Below, piece by piece: positions 25,770 through 34,090 of a stretch of DNA of 37,052 nucleotides (position 1 is its first letter; each line of letters begins with the position of its first letter). This stretch comes from an uncultured Hellea sp. (GTDB lineage: Bacteria > Pseudomonadota > Alphaproteobacteria > Caulobacterales > Maricaulaceae). The stretch lies in the NCBI GenBank assembly GCA_905477785.1, contig CAJQGR010000091.1:1-37052 (forward strand), read 5' to 3'. The notes beneath the pieces are model-generated. The model did not search any database. It had not been told where the DNA came from and worked only from the letters and a program-made list of their open reading frames with translations. Both the position numbers and the translations under genes were made by a program.

Positions 25770-27440
25770 ATGACAGTAACTTTAAAAATAGCTTCAGCCC
25801 AATTAAATTCTCATGTTGGTTCTCTTAAAACTAATATTGGAAAAGCTTATGATGTCTATGAGCGAGCAAAATCTGATAAAGTAGATATTTTAGTTTTACC
25901 AGAGCAATTTATTATTGGTTACCCTGCTGAGGATTTAGTTTTAAAGCCTTCTGCATTAAGGGATTGTAAATTATATGCTGAAGAATTTGCTAAAATCACA
26001 CAAAATGGTCCAGCTGTAGTTTTTAATTTGCCGTGGGTAGAAAATAATAAAATTTATAATTCAGTGCTATTTATGCGTGATGGCATTATTTCCGATATTC
26101 GTCATAAGCATCACTTGCCTAACTATGGTGTGTTTGATGAGTTTCGAATTTTTGAGTCGGGCGGACTTCCTGAACCAATTATATTTAAAGGCGTAAAGAT
26201 TGGACTACCAATTTGTGAAGATCTATGGCGCCCTGGTGTTGCCAGTTATCTATCTAAAAGGGGTGCTGAGATTTTGATTTCACCTAATGGATCGCCTTGG
26301 AGAAGATCGGCTTTGTCGGAGAGGACTGCTACATTAGGAAGAAATATTCATAATGAAGGTTTACCTTTAGTTTATGTCAATCAAATAGGGGGGCAAGATG
26401 AACTTGTTTTTGACGGTTCTAGTTTTTCTTTATCGCATGATGGAAAAATAGTTCAGGCCCTTAAAAGCTTTGTAGAAGATTACGATGTTTCCACTTGGAT
26501 TAAGGAGGCAGGTCTATGGATCTGTGCTAAAGCTAGATTAGAAAAGCAATTGTCTAAAAGTGAGTCCGACTGGAGAGCTATAACGCTTGGTTTGGCTGAT
26601 TATGTAAACAAAAATAAATTTCAAAGCGTATTAATTGGTCTTTCTGGTGGTTTAGATAGTGCTGCTGTTGCTGCCATCGCGGTTGATGCGCTTGGTCCAA
26701 ATAAAGTATGGTGTGTGATGATGCCATCTGTCTACACATCTGATGAGAGTTTAGGTGATGCCCAGCTTTGTATTTCTCGCTTAGGTTGTCGTTATGATAT
26801 TATACCTATTAAACCTGCTATAACAGCATATGAAGCAATGTTTGATCCCCTGTTCAAGGGTCAAGACGTTGATTTAACTGAAGAAAATTTGCAGTCGCGT
26901 GCAAGGGCTATAGTACTTATGGGTATTTCTAATAAATTTGGCCCTATGGTCGTAACCACAGGAAATAAGTCCGAGATGGCAGTTGGCTATGCCACACTTT
27001 ATGGTGATATGTGTGGTGGCTTTAATCCAATAAAAGATATTTATAAAAGTAAATTATTTGAAATATGCGAATGGCGAAACAATAATAATTTGGATGATTT
27101 ATTAGGAGGCGACAGGCCAATACCATCAAATATTTTAAATAAACCCCCATCGGCTGAATTGCGATTAGATCAAAAAGATAGTGATAGCTTACCCGATTAT
27201 AAAGTACTCGATGACATACTTTTTGGGTTAATTGAATTAGAATTAACAGTTGAAGAAATAGTCCAACGCGGGCATACGCTCGAAGACGTAAAAAGGATTC
27301 AGCACTTACTGTATGTTGCTGAATATAAACGTCGTCAAGCACCTCCTGGAGTTAAAATTGGAATTAAAAATTTTGGTAAAGACCGTCGTTATCCAATCAC
27401 AAATGGTTATCGAGATGCATCACACTATAAGGATAAATAG
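25770..27440 (+). CDS. nadE: Glutamine-dependent NAD+ synthetase
   Basis: This enzyme amidates nicotinic acid adenine dinucleotide to NAD+, the last step of NAD synthesis. It is a two-domain type. The N-terminal carbon-nitrogen hydrolase (glutaminase) domain has a complete Glu-Lys-Cys triad in LPEQF, RHKHHLPNYGVFDE and GLPICEDLW. The C-terminal synthetase has the ATP-pyrophosphatase P-loop SGGLDS about 292 residues in, and GNKSEMAVGY. With the triad intact it can use glutamine. ATG 25770 (MTVTLKIASAQ) fits the family; ATG 25758 would add four residues, and neither has a good Shine-Dalgarno. The stop abuts the gltX ATG with no gap. Confidence 0.96.
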   Translation: MTVTLKIASAQLNSHVGSLKTNIGKAYDVYERAKSDKVDILVLPEQFIIGYPAEDLVLKPSALRDCKLYAEEFAKITQNGPAVVFNLPWVENNKIYNSVLFMRDGIISDIRHKHHLPNYGVFDEFRIFESGGLPEPIIFKGVKIGLPICEDLWRPGVASYLSKRGAEILISPNGSPWRRSALSERTATLGRNIHNEGLPLVYVNQIGGQDELVFDGSSFSLSHDGKIVQALKSFVEDYDVSTWIKEAGLWICAKARLEKQLSKSESDWRAITLGLADYVNKNKFQSVLIGLSGGLDSAAVAAIAVDALGPNKVWCVMMPSVYTSDESLGDAQLCISRLGCRYDIIPIKPAITAYEAMFDPLFKGQDVDLTEENLQSRARAIVLMGISNKFGPMVVTTGNKSEMAVGYATLYGDMCGGFNPIKDIYKSKLFEICEWRNNNNLDDLLGGDRPIPSNILNKPPSAELRLDQKDSDSLPDYKVLDDILFGLIELELTVEEIVQRGHTLEDVKRIQHLLYVAEYKRRQAPPGVKIGIKNFGKDRRYPITNGYRDASHYKDK

Positions 27441-28781
27441 ATGACAGTTATTTGCCGATTTGCACCTTCTCCAACAGGTCGTTTACATGTAGGAAATGTT
27501 CGCACTGCTCTTATGAATTGGCTTTTTGTTCGAGAAAAAAGAGGTAAGTTTATTTTACGAATTGATGATACGGATATTGTAAGGTCGACTGATGCTTATG
27601 AACTTGGTATTAAAGAAGACTTAAATTGGTTAGGCATGGGTTGGGATTACACTTTCAATCAATCTAAACGGTTTTCAAGATATAAAGCATTAGCGGAGAA
27701 TTTAAAAAAAGATGGATTATTATATCCATGTTATGAAACTTCTGAGGAGCTTGACAGGCAGCGAAAACTTCAACGTGTTCAAGGCAAACCTCCTGTATAT
27801 AACCGCGCGGGACTCGAGCTCACAAATGCGCAAAAGCTAGCTTTTGAGAATGCAGGAAGAAAACCCCACTGGCGTTTTAAACTCTCAGGTGAGACTGTAA
27901 ATTGGAATGATATGGTTCGTGGAAACCAGAGTGTTGATACTTCGTCTTTATCCGACCCTGTCTTAATTCGAGGAGATGGAACTTTTCTGTATACCCTTCC
28001 AAGTGTTGTTGATGATATTGATGAAAATATAACGCACGTTATTCGCGGAGAAGATCATGTTACTAACTCAGGGGCACAAATAGAAGTATTTAAAGCATTA
28101 TCTGACCGTATACCTATATTTGCGCATACGCCGCTATTGGTTGGTAAGGACGGCAAGGGTTTATCTAAGCGACTTGGCTCCCTTTCTATGGAGCAGCTGA
28201 AGTCACAAGGTCTTGAACCCTTGGCTATTTGTTCATTGCTTAGTAAGATCGGGACTTCAGACTCTATAGAACCTCGTTTTTCGATGAGTGTTTTAAGTAG
28301 TGAGTTTTCATTCAGTAAAATTGGCCGTGCTCCAGCACGCTTTGACGACACAGAACTTGAGATGTTGAATGGTAAGTTTTTAACTGATTTGCCGTACGAA
28401 AATATAAAACCAAAACTTTTGGAATTGGGCATTACTGACTCTAAAGATTTTTGGGAATTAATTCGTAATAATATACTTAAAATCAATGAAGCTGTTCTAT
28501 GGTATGATATCATCTTCAAAGAGGTGCAAGGTCAAATAAATGCTTCAGACAAAGACTTTTGTTTCGGTGCTGCAGAAATGCTTCCCTCTGATATAACCGA
28601 TAATACCTGGTTAGAATGGACAAATGAGTTAAAAGTTAAATATAACCGTAAAGGAAGAGATTTATTCATGCCCTTGCGACAAGCACTTACAGGGCTTAAT
28701 AAAGGGCCTGAAATGGCAAAATTAATTATATTACTTGGTTCTGATAAAGCTAAGGCTCGGCTAAAGAATTTTTCTGCTTAA
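27441..28781 (+). CDS. gltX: Glutamate--tRNA ligase
   Basis: This class I synthetase has 446 residues. HIGH is HVGN at 16-19 (PSPTGRLHVGNVRTAL) and KMSKS is LSKRLGS at 241-247. SMEQLKSQGLEPLAICSLLSKIGTSD is typical of the alphaproteobacterial GltX branch in which two GltX paralogues exist and one may handle tRNA-Gln, with later transamidation by GatCAB. Which tRNA this copy charges cannot be read from the window. Its ATG directly follows the nadE TAG, so translation is likely coupled. The Shine-Dalgarno must lie within the nadE end (AAGGA about 9 bases upstream). Confidence 0.95.
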   Translation: MTVICRFAPSPTGRLHVGNVRTALMNWLFVREKRGKFILRIDDTDIVRSTDAYELGIKEDLNWLGMGWDYTFNQSKRFSRYKALAENLKKDGLLYPCYETSEELDRQRKLQRVQGKPPVYNRAGLELTNAQKLAFENAGRKPHWRFKLSGETVNWNDMVRGNQSVDTSSLSDPVLIRGDGTFLYTLPSVVDDIDENITHVIRGEDHVTNSGAQIEVFKALSDRIPIFAHTPLLVGKDGKGLSKRLGSLSMEQLKSQGLEPLAICSLLSKIGTSDSIEPRFSMSVLSSEFSFSKIGRAPARFDDTELEMLNGKFLTDLPYENIKPKLLELGITDSKDFWELIRNNILKINEAVLWYDIIFKEVQGQINASDKDFCFGAAEMLPSDITDNTWLEWTNELKVKYNRKGRDLFMPLRQALTGLNKGPEMAKLIILLGSDKAKARLKNFSA

Positions 28782-28823
28782 CTTTTGAAAACTTTATTTA
28801 GTTAAGGTCATACTGCTTAATCA

Positions 28824-28860
28824 TTTTTTTTTCTGACTTTAAAAAAAGATTATTTTTTTT
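28824..28860. repeat. Poly-A/poly-T tracts downstream of gltX
   Basis: T9 (28824-28832), A7 (28841-28847) and T8 (28853-28860) lie close together. The T and A runs can pair as AT-only hairpins around short loops, but there is no GC stem. They may act as a weak transcription stop for gltX, form bent DNA, or act as an UP-like element for the following transcript. Confidence 0.4.
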
Positions 28861-28890
28861 AAATCCATTTAAGTACTTAATTGCGTAAGT

Positions 28891-28995
28891 ATGTTGTTAC
28901 TTATTGCGGACTACCCAAGATGTAACAGTCCATCTTCTCCCCTTAAAGATTGGACACTTTTTAAGCGTCTTGGCTTCCCCTAGCCAAGACGCTAT
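28891..28995 (+). ncRNA. Candidate structured RNA or leader between gltX and serS
   Basis: This stretch has several possible helices around one segment: GGACT/AGTCC (28908-28912 with 28927-28931), AAGATG/CATCTT (28917-28922 with 28931-28936), and GTCCATCTT with AAGATTGGAC (28928-28936 with 28946-28955, one bulge), the last with loop CTCCCCTTA. It ends in the strong hairpin at 28964-28993, whose loop also contains CCCC. An ATG-started 30-codon ORF (28891-28983) with codons for Ser-Pro-Ser-Ser runs into that hairpin but lacks a Shine-Dalgarno. It could be a small RNA with C-rich anti-Shine-Dalgarno-like loops, a leader, or simply the gltX 3' end. No known RNA family is recognised. Confidence 0.35.
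28964..28993 (+). terminator. Strong hairpin terminator between gltX and serS
   Basis: AGCGTCTTGGC (28964-28974) pairs perfectly with GCCAAGACGCT (28983-28993), extendable by one T-A pair, around a six-base C-rich loop. It is followed by ATTTTATT, a modest T-run. It is 182 bases after the gltX stop, so it ends either a long gltX 3' end or a separate small transcript. Confidence 0.8.
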
Positions 28996-29025
28996 TTTAT
29001 TCTCATAATATATTTCACATGTGAC

Positions 29026-29054
29026 TTTACGTATTAGTAGCATAGGGCTATAGC
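29026..29054 (+). promoter_or_regulatory. Putative promoter of the serS-surE-pcm unit
   Basis: TTTACG (29026-29031) and TATAGC (29049-29054) match four of six consensus positions each, with exactly 17 bases between. An 8-base palindrome CACATGTG (29016-29023) lies just upstream. The start would be about 20 bases before the serS ATG and downstream of the hairpin terminator, so serS need not depend on read-through. Confidence 0.45.
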
Positions 29055-29078
29055 ACTCAAAATCATATTGAGATAAAA

Positions 29079-30353
29079 ATGCATGATATAAAATCTATTA
29101 GGGAAAACCCCAAAAAGTATGACGAGCTTTGGTCCAAAAGAGGATTAGAGCCAATTGCTCAGAAAATTTTAAATCAGGATGCGTTAATACGAAAAGCTAT
29201 GCAAGTGCTTCAGGAGGCGGAGGCTGCACGAAATAAAAGCTCTAAACTGATAGGACATGCAGTTGCGAATGGTGACCAAGATGAGCTTGATAGGCTTAAG
29301 TCTGAAGTATCGGGTGCAAAAAATGTTATTTCAGCCATGGGCATACAAGTAGAAAGCGAAAAAAGTCAACTCCACTTACTTCTTTCCGAGCTTCCTAATA
29401 TTCCTTTTAATAATGTTCCTGTTGGTGAAGATGAAAATGAAAACGTTGAGTTGCATAGATATTTAGAGCCTCCAGTATTTGAGTTTAGTCCAAAAGGACA
29501 TGATGAATTAGGTATTGAACTAGGAATGATGGATTTTGAAACTGCTGCAAAAATGAGTGGTAGTAGGTTTGTTGTTTTACAGGATTCTTTGAGCCGACTT
29601 GATAGAGCTCTTGCATCTTTTATGTTGGATATTCACACGTCTGAATTTGGATATACTGAATATTCACCTCCTGTTATGGTTAGAGAACATGCGCTTTTTG
29701 GGACTGGTCAACTTCCAAAATTTGAAGAAGATTTATATAAAACCACTGTTGATCAATATTTAATACCGACTGCAGAGGTGTCACTTACTAATATAATTAG
29801 AGAAAGCATAATTAATGCTGATACTTTACCTCTTAGAATGACTGCACATACTCCATGTTTTCGAAGTGAAGCAGGCAGTGCAGGAAAAGATACACGTGGA
29901 ATGATCAGGCAACATCAATTTAATAAAGTTGAACTTGTTTCAGTTGTTAAGCCTGAAGAAAGCCCTAAAGAACATGAAAGAATGCTTGCGTGTGCTGAAG
30001 AAATATTAAAACGCTTAAGCTTGCCTTACAGAGTTGTTGAACTATGTACTGGAGACCTTGGGTTTAGTGCAAGACGAACTTTTGATATTGAGGTTTGGCT
30101 GCCAAGTCAAAATACCTACCGAGAGATATCTAGTTGTTCTGATTGTGGTGACTTTCAAGCTAGAAGAATGAATGCGCGTTATAAATACGCTGAAAAAGAT
30201 AATCGTTTTGTTCATACGCTGAATGGATCTGGACTAGCTGTAGGCAGAACATTAGTAGCTATTTTGGAAAACTATCAAAATGCAGATGGTTCAATAACAA
30301 TACCCGATGCTTTAATACCATATATGGGTGGTATTGAGGTTATAAGTCGTTGA
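29079..30353 (+). CDS. serS: Serine--tRNA ligase
   Basis: This class II synthetase charges tRNA-Ser (and tRNA-Sec where present). The 424-residue protein has the N-terminal coiled-coil arm (about 30-105, charged and Ala/Leu-rich) that contacts the long variable arm of tRNA-Ser. The catalytic core shows motif 2 ([20 protein letters not shown]) and motif 3 ([18 protein letters not shown]). TAEVSLTN and the [17 protein letters not shown] segment are standard SerS signatures. surE overlaps its stop by four bases. In many alphaproteobacteria serS follows tatABC; here it follows gltX and an intergenic structured region. Confidence 0.97.
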   Translation: MHDIKSIRENPKKYDELWSKRGLEPIAQKILNQDALIRKAMQVLQEAEAARNKSSKLIGHAVANGDQDELDRLKSEVSGAKNVISAMGIQVESEKSQLHLLLSELPNIPFNNVPVGEDENENVELHRYLEPPVFEFSPKGHDELGIELGMMDFETAAKMSGSRFVVLQDSLSRLDRALASFMLDIHTSEFGYTEYSPPVMVREHALFGTGQLPKFEEDLYKTTVDQYLIPTAEVSLTNIIRESIINADTLPLRMTAHTPCFRSEAGSAGKDTRGMIRQHQFNKVELVSVVKPEESPKEHERMLACAEEILKRLSLPYRVVELCTGDLGFSARRTFDIEVWLPSQNTYREISSCSDCGDFQARRMNARYKYAEKDNRFVHTLNGSGLAVGRTLVAILENYQNADGSITIPDALIPYMGGIEVISR

Positions 30354-31120
30354 GAATTTTAATTACGAATGATGATGGATTTCACGCAAAAGGTATATCT
30401 GTACTCAAAAAAATTGCATTGGAGTTGACGGATGATGTCTGGGTTTGCGCACCTGAAACAGAGCAATCAGCTTCCTCTAGAAGTGTTTCATTACACAATC
30501 CGGTTAGAATAAAACAATATAGCAAAAAAAGTTTCTCAGTTTCAGGAACTCCCACCGACTCTGTGATAATAGCCTTAAGTGAAATATTGAATGAGAATAA
30601 ACCTGATTTATTGCTATCTGGCGTCAATAGAGGACAAAATCTAGCCGAAGATGTTTCTTTTTCTGGTACTATTGCTGCGGCCTTTCAGGGAATGCAAATG
30701 GGAATTCCTTCTATTGCTCTTTCATTGGCTAGAGGTTTCCAAGGAGAAACAAGTCTCCCTTGGGATACAGCTGAAATGCACGGATCAAAATTAATATCAG
30801 ACTTATATAATCACGGTTGGAATTCTCATTCTATATTATCGATAAACTTTCCTGATGTTGCTGCGAAAAGTGTCAAAGGGATCAAAATTACATCTCAAGG
30901 AAGTCGAGACTTTCAAATGAGTGGGGTAAGAAAAAGAAGCCACCCCCGTGGAGGAGATTATTATTGGCTTACATATGGTGCTGGGAGGTCAGACCCACCC
31001 GAAGGCACAGACCTTAGGGCAATTTATGATGGATATATTTCTATAACGCCCCTTCATACTAATTTAACAAGCACTTCGGAGCTTAAAATGCTTGTCAAGG
31101 AGTTCTCAAGCCCTCAATGA
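30350..31120 (+). CDS. surE: 5'/3'-nucleotidase SurE
   Basis: SurE is a divalent-metal-dependent survival protein that dephosphorylates nucleoside monophosphates and short polyphosphate. The 256-residue sequence begins [16 protein letters not shown] with metal-binding Asp-Asp, followed by [18 protein letters not shown] and [21 protein letters not shown] with the metal-binding Asn. The start is TTG at 30350, which overlaps the serS TGA (TTGA). It is favoured because it restores the invariant N-terminus and GAGG lies about ten bases upstream. It overlaps pcm by four bases; the surE-pcm pair is a classic stationary-phase repair/survival arrangement. Confidence 0.96.
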   Translation: MRILITNDDGFHAKGISVLKKIALELTDDVWVCAPETEQSASSRSVSLHNPVRIKQYSKKSFSVSGTPTDSVIIALSEILNENKPDLLLSGVNRGQNLAEDVSFSGTIAAAFQGMQMGIPSIALSLARGFQGETSLPWDTAEMHGSKLISDLYNHGWNSHSILSINFPDVAAKSVKGIKITSQGSRDFQMSGVRKRSHPRGGDYYWLTYGAGRSDPPEGTDLRAIYDGYISITPLHTNLTSTSELKMLVKEFSSPQ

Positions 31121-31740
31121 TTGACCCAGGCCTAATAGATTTAATTATGCGATTGCGAGGATCTGGCATATCCGACAACAATTTATTAGGCGCAATGGAG
31201 TCTATTTCAAGGAAACACTTTCTGCCATCTGATTTGTGGGATCTCGCTTACCATGAGCAAGCACTCCCAATAGCTTGTGGTCAAGAAATCTCGGCTCCAC
31301 TAACAATAGCACTTTTAACGCAATCATTAGAACTTTTTACCGTTCATAGAGTCTTAGAAATTGGTTCAGGCAGTGGATATCATACAGCTATATTATCTCT
31401 CATGGCAAACCATGTTTTTTCAATAGAACGATATAATAGTTTGGCTAATAGCGCTAAAGAAAAATTAAATTTTTTAGGTATTCAAAACTTTACCATTTTG
31501 CATGATGATGGAAATCATGGAATGTCTTGCGAAGCTCCATTTGATAGAATTATTGCCACTTGTGGTTTTAGTAGTGCTCCAGAAAGCCTTATTGCCCAGC
31601 TTGCACATAAAGGTAAATTAGTTGCTGTGGTAAATAATATTTTAACTATTTTCATACAGCAATATGATACTGTAGAAGAAAAGAAACTTTTTCCATTAAG
31701 TCTTCCTTTAATTGAGATGGAAAAATCAAAGTTTTTATGA
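31117..31740 (+). CDS. pcm: Protein-L-isoaspartate O-methyltransferase
   Basis: Pcm repairs isoaspartyl residues in aged proteins using S-adenosylmethionine. The 207-residue protein shows the PCMT signatures: HEQALPIACGQEISAPLTIALLTQSLEL (the family usually has LPIGxGQTIS) and SAM-binding VLEIGSGSGYHTAIL (79-93), then the post-I region DRIIATCGFSSAPESLIAQL. The G in the usual 'IGYGQT' is replaced by alanine here (IACGQE) and the C-terminal part is slightly short, but the core looks functional. The ATG overlaps the surE TGA (ATGA), so the genes are translationally coupled. Confidence 0.93.
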   Translation: MIDPGLIDLIMRLRGSGISDNNLLGAMESISRKHFLPSDLWDLAYHEQALPIACGQEISAPLTIALLTQSLELFTVHRVLEIGSGSGYHTAILSLMANHVFSIERYNSLANSAKEKLNFLGIQNFTILHDDGNHGMSCEAPFDRIIATCGFSSAPESLIAQLAHKGKLVAVVNNILTIFIQQYDTVEEKKLFPLSLPLIEMEKSKFL

Positions 31741-31752
31741 AGGTATAACACT

Positions 31753-32424
31753 GTGTTTAATAGTATAGCTAAGGTAAGTTTGTACTTTTTAGTGAGTGCA
31801 TCGCTTATCGGTTGTAACACGGTTGATTCAAGATCAAAGGTAATTCAGAATACTGGTAAGGCAGCAATCAGTTCAGGAAAGATTGTTTATAAAACTGGTA
31901 AGGCGACTGGAAAAGTTGCGCTTAAAGTAGGTAAGAGTTCAGCTACTACTTTGAATAAGGCTACAAATTCTAATATTTTGCAAGATGTAACTGGCGCACC
32001 AACTGCAAAAAACATAGATAGGATAGGAGATAAAGATAGCTTTGGTGAGGTAATTCTTAGTCCTTTAGGTGATATAAATTTAAGAAAACAACGTATACCA
32101 GAAATTTTATTATCATTGGACTCTCCTTATGATGTTGTTCGTAATAGGAGTTGTCGTGCCTTAAGAAATGATATTTCAAAATGGAATAAAGTTTTAGGTC
32201 CAGATTTAGATGCAAAAAAAAATGATGATAGCAAAACACGCGAAACCTCACTCGATGTTGCAGAGGCAGGAGTAGGGACTTTAATACCTTTCCGTGGTTT
32301 AGTAAGGGCTGCAACAGGCGCCACTAAACATGAAAACATGATTAGAAGAGAGTATAGAAAAGGTGTTGCAAGAAGGGCTTATCTTAGAGGTATTGCCTCA
32401 GTTAGGCGATGTACAATTTACTAA
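31753..32424 (+). CDS. Uncharacterised lipoprotein with Gly-Lys heptads
   Basis: This is a 223-residue predicted lipoprotein: a signal at 1-20 and lipobox LIGC with Cys21. The GTG start at 31753 has AAGG about nine bases upstream. After the lipobox come roughly heptad-spaced Gly-Lys pairs (35-61: TGKAAIS, SGKIVYK, TGKATGK, VALKVGK), a flexible or helical basic tether. The C-terminal half (about 110-223) is a helical domain with SCRALRNDISKWNKVLGPDLD and LIPFRGLVRAATGATKHE, ending RRCTIY. It recalls unnamed conserved proteins I have seen in sphingomonads, but I cannot name the family. It lies 12 bases after pcm, so it is probably in the same transcript. One base separates its stop from that of prfC. 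Confidence 0.82.
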   Translation: MFNSIAKVSLYFLVSASLIGCNTVDSRSKVIQNTGKAAISSGKIVYKTGKATGKVALKVGKSSATTLNKATNSNILQDVTGAPTAKNIDRIGDKDSFGEVILSPLGDINLRKQRIPEILLSLDSPYDVVRNRSCRALRNDISKWNKVLGPDLDAKKNDDSKTRETSLDVAEAGVGTLIPFRGLVRAATGATKHENMIRREYRKGVARRAYLRGIASVRRCTIY

Positions 32425-32425
32425 T

Positions 32426-34015
32426 TTATATACGTTCCTTAGATGTCAGAAAACGAATTTTAGGATTCTTTTCTTCTGCGTAATTAACATCCCAATAAGA
32501 CTTTGCCAAGAAAACTGGGTCGTCATCAACATCTACCCCTGAATTGGATATCGATTTTGCAATGAATTGATCTAAGGCCATTTTATCTTCGCTCACTACC
32601 CACCTTGCTATTTGGTAAGGTGGAACTTCAAAAGTAACTTCTAAGCCATACTCAGTTTTAATTCTTTCCCTCATTACATCAATTTGCAAAGCACCTACTG
32701 CTCCTACAATCATATCAGCTCCCAGTGATGGTTTGAAAAGTTGTGTAACGCCTTCCTCTGCTAATGATTCCAAAGCTTTTCTCAAGTGTTTCGCTTTCAA
32801 TGGATCCTTTAAGCGGGCTCGCCTTAAAATTTCTGGTGCAAAATTAGGTATTCCTGCGAACTTTATTTTGCCACTTTCTGATAAACTGTCACCAACACGT
32901 AAAGAGCCATGATTTGGAATTCCAATAACATCTCCTGCATAAGCAGTTTCGGCTATTTCTCTATCTTGGGCAAAAAACATAACTGGATTATGAATAGTTA
33001 GAGATTTCCCTTCGGCTGTTTTCATTTTCATCCCACGTTTAAACTCGCCCGAACACAACCGTAAAAAAGCTACCCGGTCACGATGATTTAAGTCCATATT
33101 TGCTTGTACTTTAAATATAAAGCCTGCTGCTTCTTTAGAGTTTGGATACATTTTAGTCGGTTGCCCGGATTTTTTACAATTTTCAGGTTGAGGTCTGGGG
33201 GCTAATTCAGCGAGTGCATTTATAAGCTCTAAAATACCAAATTTTCTCAAGGCAGATCCAAAATAAACAGGTGTCATATGGCCTTCATGAAAACTTTGTA
33301 AGTTAAATTTAGGATATTCTTTTGCTAATTCATGTTCTTCAGTAAATTGCTCCAATAACGAGTCATCATCAAAATGTTGATTCATCTCAACATTATTCAT
33401 TTGGATCCAATTGTGTTTTGTGCTTGATTCAGGTTTTTCAAACTTTAAAAATTTTCCGGTTAATAAATTAGAAATACCTTTAAACCGTTTTCCTGATGCT
33501 GCGGGCCATTGCATAGGTACTACATCGAGTGCTAACTTTTCTTCTATTTCTGATATTATATCGAATGTATCCCTGGCTTCACGGTCTAATTTGTTAACAA
33601 ATGTGATTATGGGTATATCACGTAAACGGCATACTTCAAAAAGCTTCAGAGTTTGAGGTTCTATTCCTTTTGCCGCATCTATGACCATAACAGCACAATC
33701 TGCAGCAGTTAATGTTCGATAAGTATCCTCTGAAAAGTCTTCATGACCTGGAGTATCAAGTAAATTAAAGATGAGTTTTTCATGTTCAAATGTCATTACC
33801 GAGGATGACACAGAAATACCACGTTCTTGTTCTATCTTCATCCAATCAGATTGCGTCCGTCTTGCTTCACCGCGTGCAGCTACTTGCCCAGCTTGATGAA
33901 TCGCCCCTGATGCAAGGAGCATGTTTTCTGTGAGTGTTGTTTTACCTGCATCTGGATGAGAGATAATAGCAAATACACGCCGCTTATTAGGTTCAGTTTC
34001 AAGGTTTTTTGACAT
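32426..34015 (-). CDS. prfC: Peptide chain release factor 3
   Basis: RF3 is a translational GTPase that recycles RF1/RF2 from terminating ribosomes and aids quality control. The ~529-residue sequence shows the G-domain with SHPDAGKTTLTE (P-loop), the switch I effector region MKIEQERGISVSSSV, DTPGHEDFSED, and NKLD (the guanine-specificity motif), and the RF3-specific C-terminal domains. The ATG at 34015 is preferred; a GTG lies one codon upstream. No Shine-Dalgarno is obvious. It ends one base from the convergent lipoprotein gene. The MoxR gene lies 75 bases upstream on the same strand. Confidence 0.96.
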   Translation of the reverse strand: MSKNLETEPNKRRVFAIISHPDAGKTTLTENMLLASGAIHQAGQVAARGEARRTQSDWMKIEQERGISVSSSVMTFEHEKLIFNLLDTPGHEDFSEDTYRTLTAADCAVMVIDAAKGIEPQTLKLFEVCRLRDIPIITFVNKLDREARDTFDIISEIEEKLALDVVPMQWPAASGKRFKGISNLLTGKFLKFEKPESSTKHNWIQMNNVEMNQHFDDDSLLEQFTEEHELAKEYPKFNLQSFHEGHMTPVYFGSALRKFGILELINALAELAPRPQPENCKKSGQPTKMYPNSKEAAGFIFKVQANMDLNHRDRVAFLRLCSGEFKRGMKMKTAEGKSLTIHNPVMFFAQDREIAETAYAGDVIGIPNHGSLRVGDSLSESGKIKFAGIPNFAPEILRRARLKDPLKAKHLRKALESLAEEGVTQLFKPSLGADMIVGAVGALQIDVMRERIKTEYGLEVTFEVPPYQIARWVVSEDKMALDQFIAKSISNSGVDVDDDPVFLAKSYWDVNYAEEKNPKIRFLTSKERI

Positions 34016-34090
34016 CACAGTACATTATAGATTTTATTGAATAAAGGTCGACACAAAGATATTCATAGAGGCAATACCTAGTTTATAAAA

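Noticed and set aside
28939-28968. Strong-looking Shine-Dalgarno AAGGGGAG plus ATG on the minus strand
   Set aside because: The frame stops after ten codons; the purine run is simply the complement of the C-rich loop.
28891-28995. tRNA gene or T-box riboswitch before serS
   Set aside because: No acceptor/T-arm pattern such as GGTTCGA is present and no T-box sequence is visible; the helices do not fold as a cloverleaf.
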